A DNA stretch of 64,000 nt from an uncultured Spirochaeta sp. (GTDB taxonomy: Bacteria; Spirochaetota; Spirochaetia; DSM-27196; Alkalispirochaetaceae): assembly GCA_913030605.1 (NCBI GenBank), contig CAJWEZ010000019.1:1-64000 (forward strand). The letters run 5' to 3'. This document shows, one piece after another, positions 32,848 to 40,907 of the stretch; within the stretch, counting starts at the first letter, position 1; each line of letters opens with the position of its first letter. The position numbers and the translations under genes are program-made. A model generated the notes under the pieces. That model had not been told where the DNA came from. It worked only from the letters and a program-made list of their open reading frames with translations, and searched no databases.

Positions 32848-35163
32848 GATCTCACCCCCCGGCGTCACAACCGGTCCCAGCAACAGATAGCTCATCACCC
32901 GGTAGGAATCGTTTACCGCCACGCCGAGGCGCAGCTCGCCCAGGACGGTGTCGAACCCCAGCCCCACCTGCCCACCGAAGCGGGGGACCTCGGCGGTGGC
33001 GGGGTCAAAGGCGTCGGCGAGCGCCGTCTGCCACACCGTGGTGGCCCCGACCCCGGCGAGGAGGTACGCCCGTTCTCCCACCGCCAGCGGCAGGTCGAAG
33101 ATCCCGAGGCGCGCCCCCAGGCCGGCGGACAGCGCGTGCCGTCCCCGGAGTTCACCGAAATAGAACCCCGCGACCCGCTCGATGCCACCCTCGGAGAACT
33201 GATCCGACGAGGAGAGCCCGGAATCCAGATCCGTGGCCGCGGCAAACCGGTACGACAGCACCAGATCGCCGCCGGCGGGAACGTACCCGCGGTGGTCCGC
33301 CTGAAGCTGTACCGTCGGATCGAGCGCCTCCGGAGTCCACCACACCCGGCCATCGGCGCGCGTCTCCGTACCGCGATGGGGATACACACCCCGGTCGAGG
33401 TTGTCCTGCTGGGCAACCACCGCGGTGCCCACCCGGGCAATACCGGGATCATCGAGGACGGAGGCGCCCTGCTGCCGGTCGGTCCACGCCCACTCGCCGA
33501 AGCCCTGGACGTCGAAGCGCCATTGCCGCCCGGGATCGATGCGAATGCCGAGGTCCCCACCGGCGGTGCGACGGAAGTACAGCGCCTCCACGGTGTTTCG
33601 GTCGTAAAACGGCAGCGGCAGGGCGAGCGAGTACAGGCGTCCGCGAATCCGGGTGTCCCTGGCCACCGGCACCGAAACCCCGACGCGGGCACTCCCGACA
33701 TCGCTGAGCCACGTTTCAGCCTCCAGTCGCGGCCCGGTCTCCACATCCACCGTTGCGGCGTCTCGCCGCGGAAAACCAAGCGGCGCCCGGAAGTCCGCGT
33801 GCAGGATGGAGCGTACGTAGGTGCTTTCCACGAGCTGCGTACGGACGCCCAGTCCCACGCGCAGTTCCGACACCGTCCGCGTTCTCGGAACCAGGTACAC
33901 GTCGACATCGTAGGCACCGTCGCCGGTCGGAACCAGATCGTAGGACACGTAGCGAAATCGCCCGGTGTCGTACACTCCGTACACGGCGGTCTGGATCCGC
34001 GCCACCGTCGTCTCCGTTCCCGCCAGACCGGTCCGGAGCGCTCCGATCACCTCGTTCAGGTTCGGAACCTCCACAAAGTCCGGCACGCGGGCGTTGACCG
34101 AACCCACGGTGACCGGCACGTCGCGTTCCGGCCGCAGAAACGGGTCGATCCGGTGCTGGACCGTTCGCTCCCGCAGCGCCAGCAACGCCGGGAGCTGCGA
34201 CCTCGCCGCCTCCCGCCCCCGCTCGATCAGTTCCTGCCAGCGCCCGAAGTCCGCGGGGGTGAACCCCTGCACGTCCGGCGTGATCACCACATCGGCCCGG
34301 GCGAGGTTCTCCTCGATGCGCGAACGACGCAGAATGCGCGAGGCCTGGTTGAGGATCGCCGGGATGTCGCGAATCTCCGAGGCCTCCCGGTTGAGGAGAC
34401 TCAGACTGACGCCGATGACGGCGTCGGCCCCGCGGTCGAAGGCGACATCCACGGGAATGTTGTTCACCCATCCGCCGTCGATCAGGAACCGTCCGTCGTA
34501 GAACAGCGGGGTAAACGCCCCCGGCACCGCCATGCTCGCGCGGACCGCGCTCTTGAGATCCCCGGAGGTGTAGACCACTTCGTCGCCGGAGACCAGGTCC
34601 GCGGCGACCACGGCCAGCGATCGCGGCAGCTGATCAAACTCTTCCACGGTGGCGTCCGAGCGCAGGAGGTCGTCAAGAAACTCGATGATCGACTGTCCCG
34701 AGGAGGCGCCACCCAGGAGCAGGAGCTCCCCGTCGGCGAAGGCGAGACGACCGCGGAACAGGCGGTCGGAGCGGCGCTCGTCGAAGGACAGGCGCCGACG
34801 GCTGGCCTCATCGACGAAGATCGCGTTCCAGTCCACGCTTTCCACGATCGCCAGTATCTCCCGGGGAGAGTAGCCGGCGGCGTACAGGACTCCCACGATA
34901 CTGCCCATGCTGGTGCCGACCACCACCTCCGGGGAGATGCCGTATTCCTCCAGAACGAGGAGCACGCCCAGGTGCGCGAACCCCAGGGCGCCACCTCCGG
35001 CGAGAGCCAGACCGAGGCGCCCGTCGTCGGGTTCCCCGGTGGACTGCGGCGGTGCGGTGGATGCGGCGGGCGAGGCGGACGCGTCGCCCACCGTCTGCGC
35101 CGCCGCCAGCCCCGTCACGAGAAGCAGTACCAGGACGGCGCCCCACCGCCGCGGGTTATGCAA
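32836..35163 (-). CDS. patatin-like phospholipase fused to an outer-membrane barrel
   Basis: This 775-residue protein has a signal peptide (about 1-22, ending GLAAAQ), a patatin domain (about 45-320), a POTRA-like segment (about 345-420) and a C-terminal Omp85/BamA-type barrel (about 430-775). Patatin motifs are intact: GGGALGFAHLG oxyanion loop, GTSMGS nucleophile and DGGWVNN catalytic Asp. The barrel ends in an aromatic residue (final IWSW). The layout matches PlpD-type autotransporters (type Vd), which place an A1-type phospholipase outside the cell. Its start overlaps the stop of the acyl-CoA synthetase gene by 8 nt. Confidence 0.9.
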   Translation of the reverse strand: MHNPRRWGAVLVLLLVTGLAAAQTVGDASASPAASTAPPQSTGEPDDGRLGLALAGGGALGFAHLGVLLVLEEYGISPEVVVGTSMGSIVGVLYAAGYSPREILAIVESVDWNAIFVDEASRRRLSFDERRSDRLFRGRLAFADGELLLLGGASSGQSIIEFLDDLLRSDATVEEFDQLPRSLAVVAADLVSGDEVVYTSGDLKSAVRASMAVPGAFTPLFYDGRFLIDGGWVNNIPVDVAFDRGADAVIGVSLSLLNREASEIRDIPAILNQASRILRRSRIEENLARADVVITPDVQGFTPADFGRWQELIERGREAARSQLPALLALRERTVQHRIDPFLRPERDVPVTVGSVNARVPDFVEVPNLNEVIGALRTGLAGTETTVARIQTAVYGVYDTGRFRYVSYDLVPTGDGAYDVDVYLVPRTRTVSELRVGLGVRTQLVESTYVRSILHADFRAPLGFPRRDAATVDVETGPRLEAETWLSDVGSARVGVSVPVARDTRIRGRLYSLALPLPFYDRNTVEALYFRRTAGGDLGIRIDPGRQWRFDVQGFGEWAWTDRQQGASVLDDPGIARVGTAVVAQQDNLDRGVYPHRGTETRADGRVWWTPEALDPTVQLQADHRGYVPAGGDLVLSYRFAAATDLDSGLSSSDQFSEGGIERVAGFYFGELRGRHALSAGLGARLGIFDLPLAVGERAYLLAGVGATTVWQTALADAFDPATAEVPRFGGQVGLGFDTVLGELRLGVAVNDSYRVMSYLLLGPVVTPGGEIWSW

Positions 35164-36919
35164 CGGTGTTTCGCTTGATTTTCTTGGTTGAGGTCATCTC
35201 CATCGCTTCGTCCAGGAGCTCCACCCGGGAGATGCGCTGGTAGGGCAGCAGCTGGCGGTTTACCTCCGCCACGATCTCGTCCACCCGGGCCCGGATGTCC
35301 TCCGGCGCCGCGGCGGACCCGTCGGAGGCAGCCCCCGGCGCACCGGCGGCAAAGAAATCCCCGTTGGGGTGCACCAGCGCTTCGATCAGTTCGACTCTGT
35401 CGTGCGGATTCGCCTGGTAGCCCCGTACGAGGATCTGGTCGATCTCCTCGTAGAGCTGGAAGGCGTTCTCGATCTCCTCGGGGTACACGTTCTTGCCACC
35501 TTCACTCACGATCAGATTCTTTGCGCGTCCGGTCAGGTAGAGGTAGTGCTCCGCATCGAGGTATCCCACGTCGCCGGTACGGAAGAATCCGTCCTCGGTG
35601 AACACCTCGGCGGTTTCCTCCGGCATGTCGTAGTAGCCCTGCATCACCATGGGGCCCTTCACCACGATCTCGCCGGCCCCACGGTGATCCGGCTCGAGGA
35701 TTCGCATGTCGAGCTCGGGTAGCACCCGACCGACCGACGTCTCCTTGTAGTGGTCGGTGGGATTCAGGGTCAGAATCGGGGAGGTCTCCGTGAGGCCGTA
35801 GCCCTGGACGAAGTCGATTCCGAGCTGGTTGTACTGCCGAAACACGCTGGGCGCCAGCGGTCCACCCCCGGAAATGCAGATGCGGACCGTGGACAGCGAC
35901 GCCTTCTCGAGGACGCTGTGAAACAGCCGCTTGCCCGGGTTGATACCGGTGATCTTCTTGACCATCCCGCTGACAACCATGAGCGTGCGGATGAGGCCGT
36001 AGACCAGCGGCCCCTTCTCGCGGATGCCGCGCATGATGCCGGCGATGAGTTTGTTGAAGAGCAACGGCACCCCGAGAAACATCGTTACACCGGCGGTGCG
36101 CAGGTCGTGCATGATCTGCGTTACCGCCATGCGCTTGCCGAACACCGTCTCGGCGCCGACGGAAAAACTCTCGATAAACACCGCCAGCATGCTGTAGCTG
36201 TGGTGAATCGGCAGGAGCGCATAGAACACATCGGTGTGGTGGATGTTCAGGTTGGCCTGGGCCAGAAAGCAGTCGGAGACGAAGTTGTTGTGGGTCAGCA
36301 TGACCCCCTTGGGATGGCCGGTGGTGCCGGAGGTGTACAGGATCGCGGCGAGTTCATCTCCCGACCGCGACACCGGGGCCTCCGGCGGCCGCTCGTCGCC
36401 CCAGTCCGCCGGCGCATGATCCCGGGCCACGTCGAACACGTACGAGTCCCGGTCGGGCGCCAGGCTGAAGACGGTGTGAACCTCCGTCGGCGACAGCGTT
36501 CCGTGACGCTCGGCGTCCACACACAGCGTTCGGGCACCGGAGGCGCGCACGAGCGTCTCGATCTCCGCATCGTGCAGCTGATAGTCGATCGGGACGACAA
36601 CGCCACCGGCACACAGCGTTGCCAGGTACGCGACGGCCCACTCCGGGCTGTTCTTGCCGGTAATCGCCACGCGATCGCCGACGCCGAGGCCACGGGCGCG
36701 AAGTGCCTCCGCGAGCCCCAGGATCGTGGCGTACGCCTCCCGGTAGGTGAGCGTCACCCGCTGCGGATCGTAGGTGGTAAAACAGCTGCGATCGGGGTAT
36801 CGCGCGGTCGTGACCCGGAACAGCTGGGGCAGCGTTGGCCACCGGTCCGGGAAAAACTCGCCCCGGAACCGGTCGAGAAACTCCCAGGGAGCGGAGGAAT
36901 GGCGTGGATGATCTTCCAT
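35156..36919 (-). CDS. long-chain acyl-CoA synthetase (AMP-binding)
   Basis: This 587-residue adenylate-forming enzyme activates fatty acids with ATP and CoA. The P-loop-like motif ILYTSGTTGHPKG lies at about 190-203. YGLTETSP (about 375) and the RTGDVGYLD core of the C-terminal hinge follow. The late KNVYPEEIE segment and a terminal TSTKKIKRNTV, containing the catalytic Lys, are present. It is the first gene of an operon with the patatin-barrel protein, so released fatty acids may be re-activated here. It starts only 17 bp from the divergent PDZ-HisKA_2 gene. Confidence 0.92.
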   Translation of the reverse strand: MEDHPRHSSAPWEFLDRFRGEFFPDRWPTLPQLFRVTTARYPDRSCFTTYDPQRVTLTYREAYATILGLAEALRARGLGVGDRVAITGKNSPEWAVAYLATLCAGGVVVPIDYQLHDAEIETLVRASGARTLCVDAERHGTLSPTEVHTVFSLAPDRDSYVFDVARDHAPADWGDERPPEAPVSRSGDELAAILYTSGTTGHPKGVMLTHNNFVSDCFLAQANLNIHHTDVFYALLPIHHSYSMLAVFIESFSVGAETVFGKRMAVTQIMHDLRTAGVTMFLGVPLLFNKLIAGIMRGIREKGPLVYGLIRTLMVVSGMVKKITGINPGKRLFHSVLEKASLSTVRICISGGGPLAPSVFRQYNQLGIDFVQGYGLTETSPILTLNPTDHYKETSVGRVLPELDMRILEPDHRGAGEIVVKGPMVMQGYYDMPEETAEVFTEDGFFRTGDVGYLDAEHYLYLTGRAKNLIVSEGGKNVYPEEIENAFQLYEEIDQILVRGYQANPHDRVELIEALVHPNGDFFAAGAPGAASDGSAAAPEDIRARVDEIVAEVNRQLLPYQRISRVELLDEAMEMTSTKKIKRNTVA

Positions 36920-36922
36920 ATG

Positions 36923-36932
36923 TACAATAGTA
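36923..36932. promoter_or_regulatory. overlapping divergent -10 boxes
   Basis: TACAAT (36923-36928, plus strand) lies 8 nt before the ATG at 36937. TACTAT (36927-36932, minus strand) lies 7 nt before the ATG at 36919. Both sit in the near-palindrome TGTACAATAGTACA, so polymerase can occupy only one direction at a time. The -35 boxes would fall inside the two coding sequences and are not obvious. Confidence 0.55.
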
Positions 36933-36936
36933 CACG

Positions 36937-39276
36937 ATGAAACGTGCCTACGCTACGCTCGCGGCCAGCACACTGGTACTTCTCCTGCTGGCAGGGTGGC
37001 TCGCCGTGATCGCAGCGCAGCCGGTTCACCGGGCGGGGCTGGTCATGTCCCTCCGCGAGGAAGGCTACCGCGTCCTCAGGGTGGTCCGGGGAGGCCCCGC
37101 GGACCGCAGTGGTCTCACCGCCGGCGACGTGATCGCCTCCATTGACACCAACAGCGCCGCCGACCTCCTGGAACGGTCCCGGATCGACTCGGAGTCGTAT
37201 CTGCGCCACGTGTCGCGTCTGTTTTCGGTGCCCGGTCCGCTGGAGCTGGTCCTCGACGACGGATCCCGCGTGCGCATGCCGCTGGACGACGCCTCGCTCC
37301 GTGTACGGCTGGCGTCGGTCCACCGCACCGTTCTCTCGAACATCATCGTTGCGATTCTGCTGGTGATAATCGCGACGGCATTCGCCCTCGGAACACCCGA
37401 TGCGGACGCGATGCGGCTCTACTACACCCTCTCGCTCGTCGCCGCCCTGACGATCGCGGTTTCGTTCTTCCACAGCCTCTGGCAGTTCTGGGTGCTTCAG
37501 CTCGTCTTTGCCTCCGTGGAAGTGCTCGGAACGGCCACGGGCGCGCTCCTGATATGGTTCGGGCTGCAGTTTCCCCGGCCGATGCGGGTGCGACGCGCGT
37601 CGGTGGCCGCGATTCTCGCGACGCCCCCGGTGGCGCGCCTGCTCGTCCTCGGCACCGGGCTTGGCACGCTCTTCGGGCCGGGGCACCTGTACCTCCACGC
37701 GTACCTCATCGCGGCGATCGTGGCGTTCACGGTGATCCTGGTGATGCAGTATCGGCGGAGGAGCGCCGGCGCGCGTCGACGCATTCGCTGGGTGTTTCTC
37801 GGGTCGGTTGTCAGCATCGGACCGTACGTCCTCTACCTCGGGGCACGCCTCTGTGCCGGTAGCTTCATCGAGCACCAGGTTCCGGGGCTGCTCAATCAGG
37901 TTGCTGCGTTCTCCTTTCTGCTCTTTCCGATGGCGGTCGGCCTCGGTGTGATGGACGTGGAACGCCTCGACGTGGACCGCCTGATCGCCACCACGGCCAC
38001 GTACTTCATCGTCGGGGTGGTGATCGCCGCCGCCACCGGACTCCTGGAGTCGATCACCCGCGTGACCACACCGGTCATGAGCTCGTTCCTTCTGGTGATC
38101 GTGGTCACGATCTTCGGCCGCCCCGTGCACTCCATCGTTGCCGGGGCGGTTGAGTCCCGAGTGCTCCGCCGCGAACGGGCACGACAGGCGGCGTTCGAGC
38201 GCTTTCGTCTGGATCTCCTGGTCTGTCGTCAGTCGACGGACGTGTTTACCCGCCTGGTCGATTTCGTCGACACCCAGTTCGCACCGCGGTGGCTCTGCGT
38301 CCTCGGAGATGACCACGACGGCCTCTCTCCGGTGGTCTCCCGGCGCTGTGATCCCGCCAGGGACCACGGTCCCTGGACAGCGGTGACGTCGGCGGCGCGG
38401 CACAGCAGCTCGTCGGTATCCCTGCACCCGGGGGGCGCGGCGACGATGTGGCTCGGCGGACCACGGAACGACCACGATTACTACCTCGTCGCCGGACCAC
38501 CGGAGGACGGCGACACCTACGTCCACAGCGACGTGACCCTGCTGCGGGAGGCGGCGTTTGCGGTCGAGCAGGGGCTGCTGGCAACCTCGTTTTCCGAACA
38601 GTTGATCGAACAGGTCGAGGAACAGCGCGTGCTGGTCAGGGAGAAGCATTCGCTCCTGCGGGAGGTGCACCACCGAGTCAGGAACAACCTGCAGGTGATA
38701 CTGAGCATGCTCCGCCTGGTCGCCCGCGACGCAGACGAGGCCACCCGCGCGGTACTCGCGGCGCATGAACGCAGGGTGTACTCGATGTCGCAGGTGCACG
38801 AGTCGGCGTATCAGCAGGACACGCCGGACCGTGTGGCACTGGACCGCTACCTGGGCGGCCTCGTTCGGTTCGTCCGGGACCACCGTGCGCCGACGGTGCG
38901 GATGGCCGAATCCTATCAGGCCCTGACGCTTCCGGTGACCGACGCTCTTCCCTGCGGTCTCATCGTGACCGAGGTGTGCGGGCTCCTCTGCGCCCACGGC
39001 GTGGATATCACCGGCACCCCCGAGGTCAGCATCGCCGTCGACTCCGATGGCGCGACCGCCACCATCCGCGCCACCGGAAACGGCAGCGTGTCGTGGTCTG
39101 AGCTTCCCGCCGACGACGCCGCGGCCCTCACCATGATCGAAGCCCTGGCCCGCCAGCTCGACGGACAGGCGGCGTTGGAGTCGGGGGTGCGGCCATCGAT
39201 CGTGGTTACCTTCCCGGCGCCGGAGTATCAGGAGCCGAAGTATCAGGAGCCGGGGACGGTGACCTCCATCAGATAG
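36937..39276 (+). CDS. PDZ-membrane-HisKA_2 sensor with degenerate ATPase domain
   Basis: This is a 779-residue membrane protein. An N-terminal helix (about 8-28) is followed by an extracytoplasmic PDZ domain (about 30-115, GGPADRSGLTAGDVI), then about seven helices (130-400). A GAF-like part (about 410-545) follows. The HisKA_2 helices carry REVHHRVRNNLQVILSMLRL (His about 579). The ATPase-like end reads IVTEVCGLLCAHG where ELVxNAxxH is expected, and RATGNGSV instead of DxGxG, so ATP binding is doubtful. It may sense envelope stress or a peptide end through PDZ. It is divergent from the acyl-CoA synthetase/patatin operon and overlaps the convergent nitrilase gene by 34 bp. Confidence 0.8.
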   Translation: MKRAYATLAASTLVLLLLAGWLAVIAAQPVHRAGLVMSLREEGYRVLRVVRGGPADRSGLTAGDVIASIDTNSAADLLERSRIDSESYLRHVSRLFSVPGPLELVLDDGSRVRMPLDDASLRVRLASVHRTVLSNIIVAILLVIIATAFALGTPDADAMRLYYTLSLVAALTIAVSFFHSLWQFWVLQLVFASVEVLGTATGALLIWFGLQFPRPMRVRRASVAAILATPPVARLLVLGTGLGTLFGPGHLYLHAYLIAAIVAFTVILVMQYRRRSAGARRRIRWVFLGSVVSIGPYVLYLGARLCAGSFIEHQVPGLLNQVAAFSFLLFPMAVGLGVMDVERLDVDRLIATTATYFIVGVVIAAATGLLESITRVTTPVMSSFLLVIVVTIFGRPVHSIVAGAVESRVLRRERARQAAFERFRLDLLVCRQSTDVFTRLVDFVDTQFAPRWLCVLGDDHDGLSPVVSRRCDPARDHGPWTAVTSAARHSSSSVSLHPGGAATMWLGGPRNDHDYYLVAGPPEDGDTYVHSDVTLLREAAFAVEQGLLATSFSEQLIEQVEEQRVLVREKHSLLREVHHRVRNNLQVILSMLRLVARDADEATRAVLAAHERRVYSMSQVHESAYQQDTPDRVALDRYLGGLVRFVRDHRAPTVRMAESYQALTLPVTDALPCGLIVTEVCGLLCAHGVDITGTPEVSIAVDSDGATATIRATGNGSVSWSELPADDAAALTMIEALARQLDGQAALESGVRPSIVVTFPAPEYQEPKYQEPGTVTSIR
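39225..39254. repeat. 15-bp tandem duplication in a convergent gene overlap
   Basis: A unit GTATCAGGAGCCGaa occurs in tandem at 39225-39239 and 39240-39254 (last two bases differ). It encodes a duplicated YQEP in the C-terminus of the HisKA_2 protein and lies partly in the convergent nitrilase frame. Confidence 0.6.
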
Positions 39277-40202
39277 TCTCCGTCCACCGTGGGTGACTGC
39301 CGTACCCGGTCGCCATCGCCGTCGACGACGAAGGCGGGCCCCTGCCACAACAGGTCAAAAAACCGACCGTTCAGTGCGGTGCTCATGCCAAGTTCCACAG
39401 GGGTGTCCGCCACGCGTTCCGGCAGGGCCTCGTCGAAGCGTCGGCGGACCGCAGTGTCCCACACTTCACCGTTGGCGCGCACGTCGATCCAGGCATCGAC
39501 GGCGGCAAACCGGTCCTCCCAGACATCGAAGAACGAGTCACGGCACACCGTGATCGACAGCTGCCTGCCGCCGATAGAAACGGGCCGCGCCGTTCCCACG
39601 GACCCCGGGTCGAGCCCCAGCACCCGACGTTCGTAGTCGGTGAGAAACACCTTGTCCTGGCGGTACGCCAGGTTCCCCTGTCCGTCGAACACCCAGACGC
39701 GGTTGTGAACCTCCCCGTCGTCTCCCGGTACGAACGCCGATCCCGCGAGGATCCACACCCCGGATTCCGCCGCCACTGAGGACCAGATGCCGCGAAGGCG
39801 GTCCGCGTACTGCCGCGACAGCGTGCGCACGAACTCGTGCACCGCCGGCGTCACCGGGGGCAGCTCGCCGTCGGCGACACCGAACGCCGCCCTGGCAACG
39901 CCTTCCGGGATTCGGGCCGGTTCCAGCGTCCCGTCGTCATCGATCATGCCGGAGAACATCGCAAAGACGGAGACGTACTCCGGGAACACCACGAGATCCG
40001 GGTCAAACCGTTCGACGGCGCGATCCACGACCGCCTCGACCCGCCGCTGAAACGCGGGGAGGGAGGCGTAGTCTCCGGGATCAACGCGGTACTGCACCAG
40101 AACGACGTCGAGAGGATCCGCAGCGTGAAGGGGAAGCGGAACCGCGACCAGAACCAGAAGCACAGCCAGTGGCGCGGAGCGCCGAAGAAACGGGGCGGTC
40201 AT
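39243..40202 (-). CDS. exported nitrilase-superfamily hydrolase
   Basis: This 319-residue carbon-nitrogen hydrolase has a signal peptide (about 1-27, ending LPLHAA). The Glu-Lys-Cys triad is visible: Glu in VVFPEYVS (about 73), Lys in RQDKVFLTDYE and Cys in ITVCRDSFF. Family members cleave amides or nitriles; export is unusual for standard cytosolic amidases and may point to a periplasmic amide or acyl transfer role. The start at 40202 follows TGGACA-N17-TAGCCT on the minus strand (40211-40239) by 8 nt. Confidence 0.82.
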   Translation of the reverse strand: MTAPFLRRSAPLAVLLVLVAVPLPLHAADPLDVVLVQYRVDPGDYASLPAFQRRVEAVVDRAVERFDPDLVVFPEYVSVFAMFSGMIDDDGTLEPARIPEGVARAAFGVADGELPPVTPAVHEFVRTLSRQYADRLRGIWSSVAAESGVWILAGSAFVPGDDGEVHNRVWVFDGQGNLAYRQDKVFLTDYERRVLGLDPGSVGTARPVSIGGRQLSITVCRDSFFDVWEDRFAAVDAWIDVRANGEVWDTAVRRRFDEALPERVADTPVELGMSTALNGRFFDLLWQGPAFVVDGDGDRVRQSPTVDGDYLMEVTVPGS

Positions 40203-40210
40203 GGCGGGAC

Positions 40211-40239
40211 AGGCTACCGGACCGCACGAGTCGTGTCCA
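40211..40239 (-). promoter_or_regulatory. promoter of the nitrilase gene
   Basis: TGGACA (40234-40239) and TAGCCT (40211-40216) on the minus strand are 17 bp apart, 8 nt before the ATG at 40202. No Shine-Dalgarno sequence is seen. Confidence 0.5.
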
Positions 40240-40246
40240 ACCGTCC

Positions 40247-40276
40247 TTGACAGGCTTCCGGCATCCCCCCTACGCT
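40247..40276 (+). promoter_or_regulatory. promoter of the FKBP gene
   Basis: A perfect TTGACA (40247-40252) is followed after 18 bp by TACGCT (40271-40276). Transcription from about 40283 would give a leader of about 68 nt carrying a terminator-like hairpin. Confidence 0.65.
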
Positions 40277-40304
40277 TTCAGCGGTCATTGATGTGGTCAG
40301 ATGC

Positions 40305-40334
40305 AAGCCGGGTCAGGGGACCCGGCTTTTTTTT
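40305..40334 (+). terminator. intrinsic terminator in the FKBP leader (possible attenuator)
   Basis: AAGCCGGGTC (40305-40314) pairs perfectly with 40319-40328 around an AGGG loop and runs into eight T (40327-40334). It lies inside the transcribed leader, immediately before AAGGAGG (40335-40341) and the ATG at 40351. This is the best intrinsic terminator in the window, and its position suggests attenuation. Confidence 0.75.
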
Positions 40335-40350
40335 AAGGAGGAATACCCAC

Positions 40351-40836
40351 ATGAACATTGGAAGCGACGCGGTCGTCACGATCGCCTACACCCTGAAAGA
40401 CGACAACGGACAGGTGATCGACTCATCCGAACAGCACGGCGACCTCGCCTACCTTCACGGACATCAGAACATCGTCCCGGGCCTGGAAGAGGCGCTCGAA
40501 GGCAAGACGGAGGGTGATACCGTCAACACCTCCATCGCCCCGGACAAGGGCTACGGCGAACGTCAGGACCAGCTGGTGTTCGAGGTGCCCCGGGAACGGT
40601 TGCCGCAGGACGAAGAACTCCAGCTGGGAATGCAGTTTCGCGCCCAGTCCACGGAGGGACAGGAAATGGTGGTAACACTGGTGGAGATCGGTGACGAGCA
40701 GGTCACGCTCGACGCCAACCATCCCCTGGCGGGTCAGACCCTCAACTTCGACGTCGAGGTGAAGGGCGTACGCGAGGCCACCAGCGAGGAGCTGGATCAC
40801 GGCCACGTTCACGGCCCCGACGGCCACGAGCACTGA
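40351..40836 (+). CDS. SlyD-like FKBP peptidyl-prolyl isomerase
   Basis: This 161-residue protein has the SlyD architecture: an FKBP half (about 1-68, with YLHGHQNIVPGLEEAL), an inserted flap chaperone domain (about 70-125) and the rest of the FKBP fold. A His-rich tail, DHGHVHGPDGHEH, could bind nickel or other metals. Role: proline isomerisation and chaperoning of cytosolic proteins. It has a strong AAGGAGG ribosome-binding site and a terminator-like hairpin in its leader. A terminator-like hairpin also follows it at 40844. Confidence 0.92.
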   Translation: MNIGSDAVVTIAYTLKDDNGQVIDSSEQHGDLAYLHGHQNIVPGLEEALEGKTEGDTVNTSIAPDKGYGERQDQLVFEVPRERLPQDEELQLGMQFRAQSTEGQEMVVTLVEIGDEQVTLDANHPLAGQTLNFDVEVKGVREATSEELDHGHVHGPDGHEH

Positions 40837-40843
40837 TTGCAGC

Positions 40844-40873
40844 GGCGCCCGCTCCGGCGGGCGCCCCGTTTCT
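40844..40873. terminator. hairpin between FKBP and MFS genes
   Basis: GGCGCCCGC (40844-40852) pairs with 40857-40865 around a TCCG loop, followed by the T-rich run CCGTTTCTC. It probably ends the FKBP transcript and may also serve the convergent MFS gene. Confidence 0.55.
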
Positions 40874-40907
40874 CACCGTCGGCGCGGTCCGACCGACCGC
40901 ATCGGAA

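Noticed and set aside
33136-35178. 680-codon plus-strand frame opposite the patatin-barrel gene
   Set aside because: Low-complexity basic translation with no motif; the minus strand has intact patatin and barrel features.
36754-39348. 864-codon minus-strand open frame opposite the PDZ-HisKA_2 gene
   Set aside because: Its product is rich in Arg, His, Gly and Glu with no recognisable fold, and it would cover two well-supported genes.
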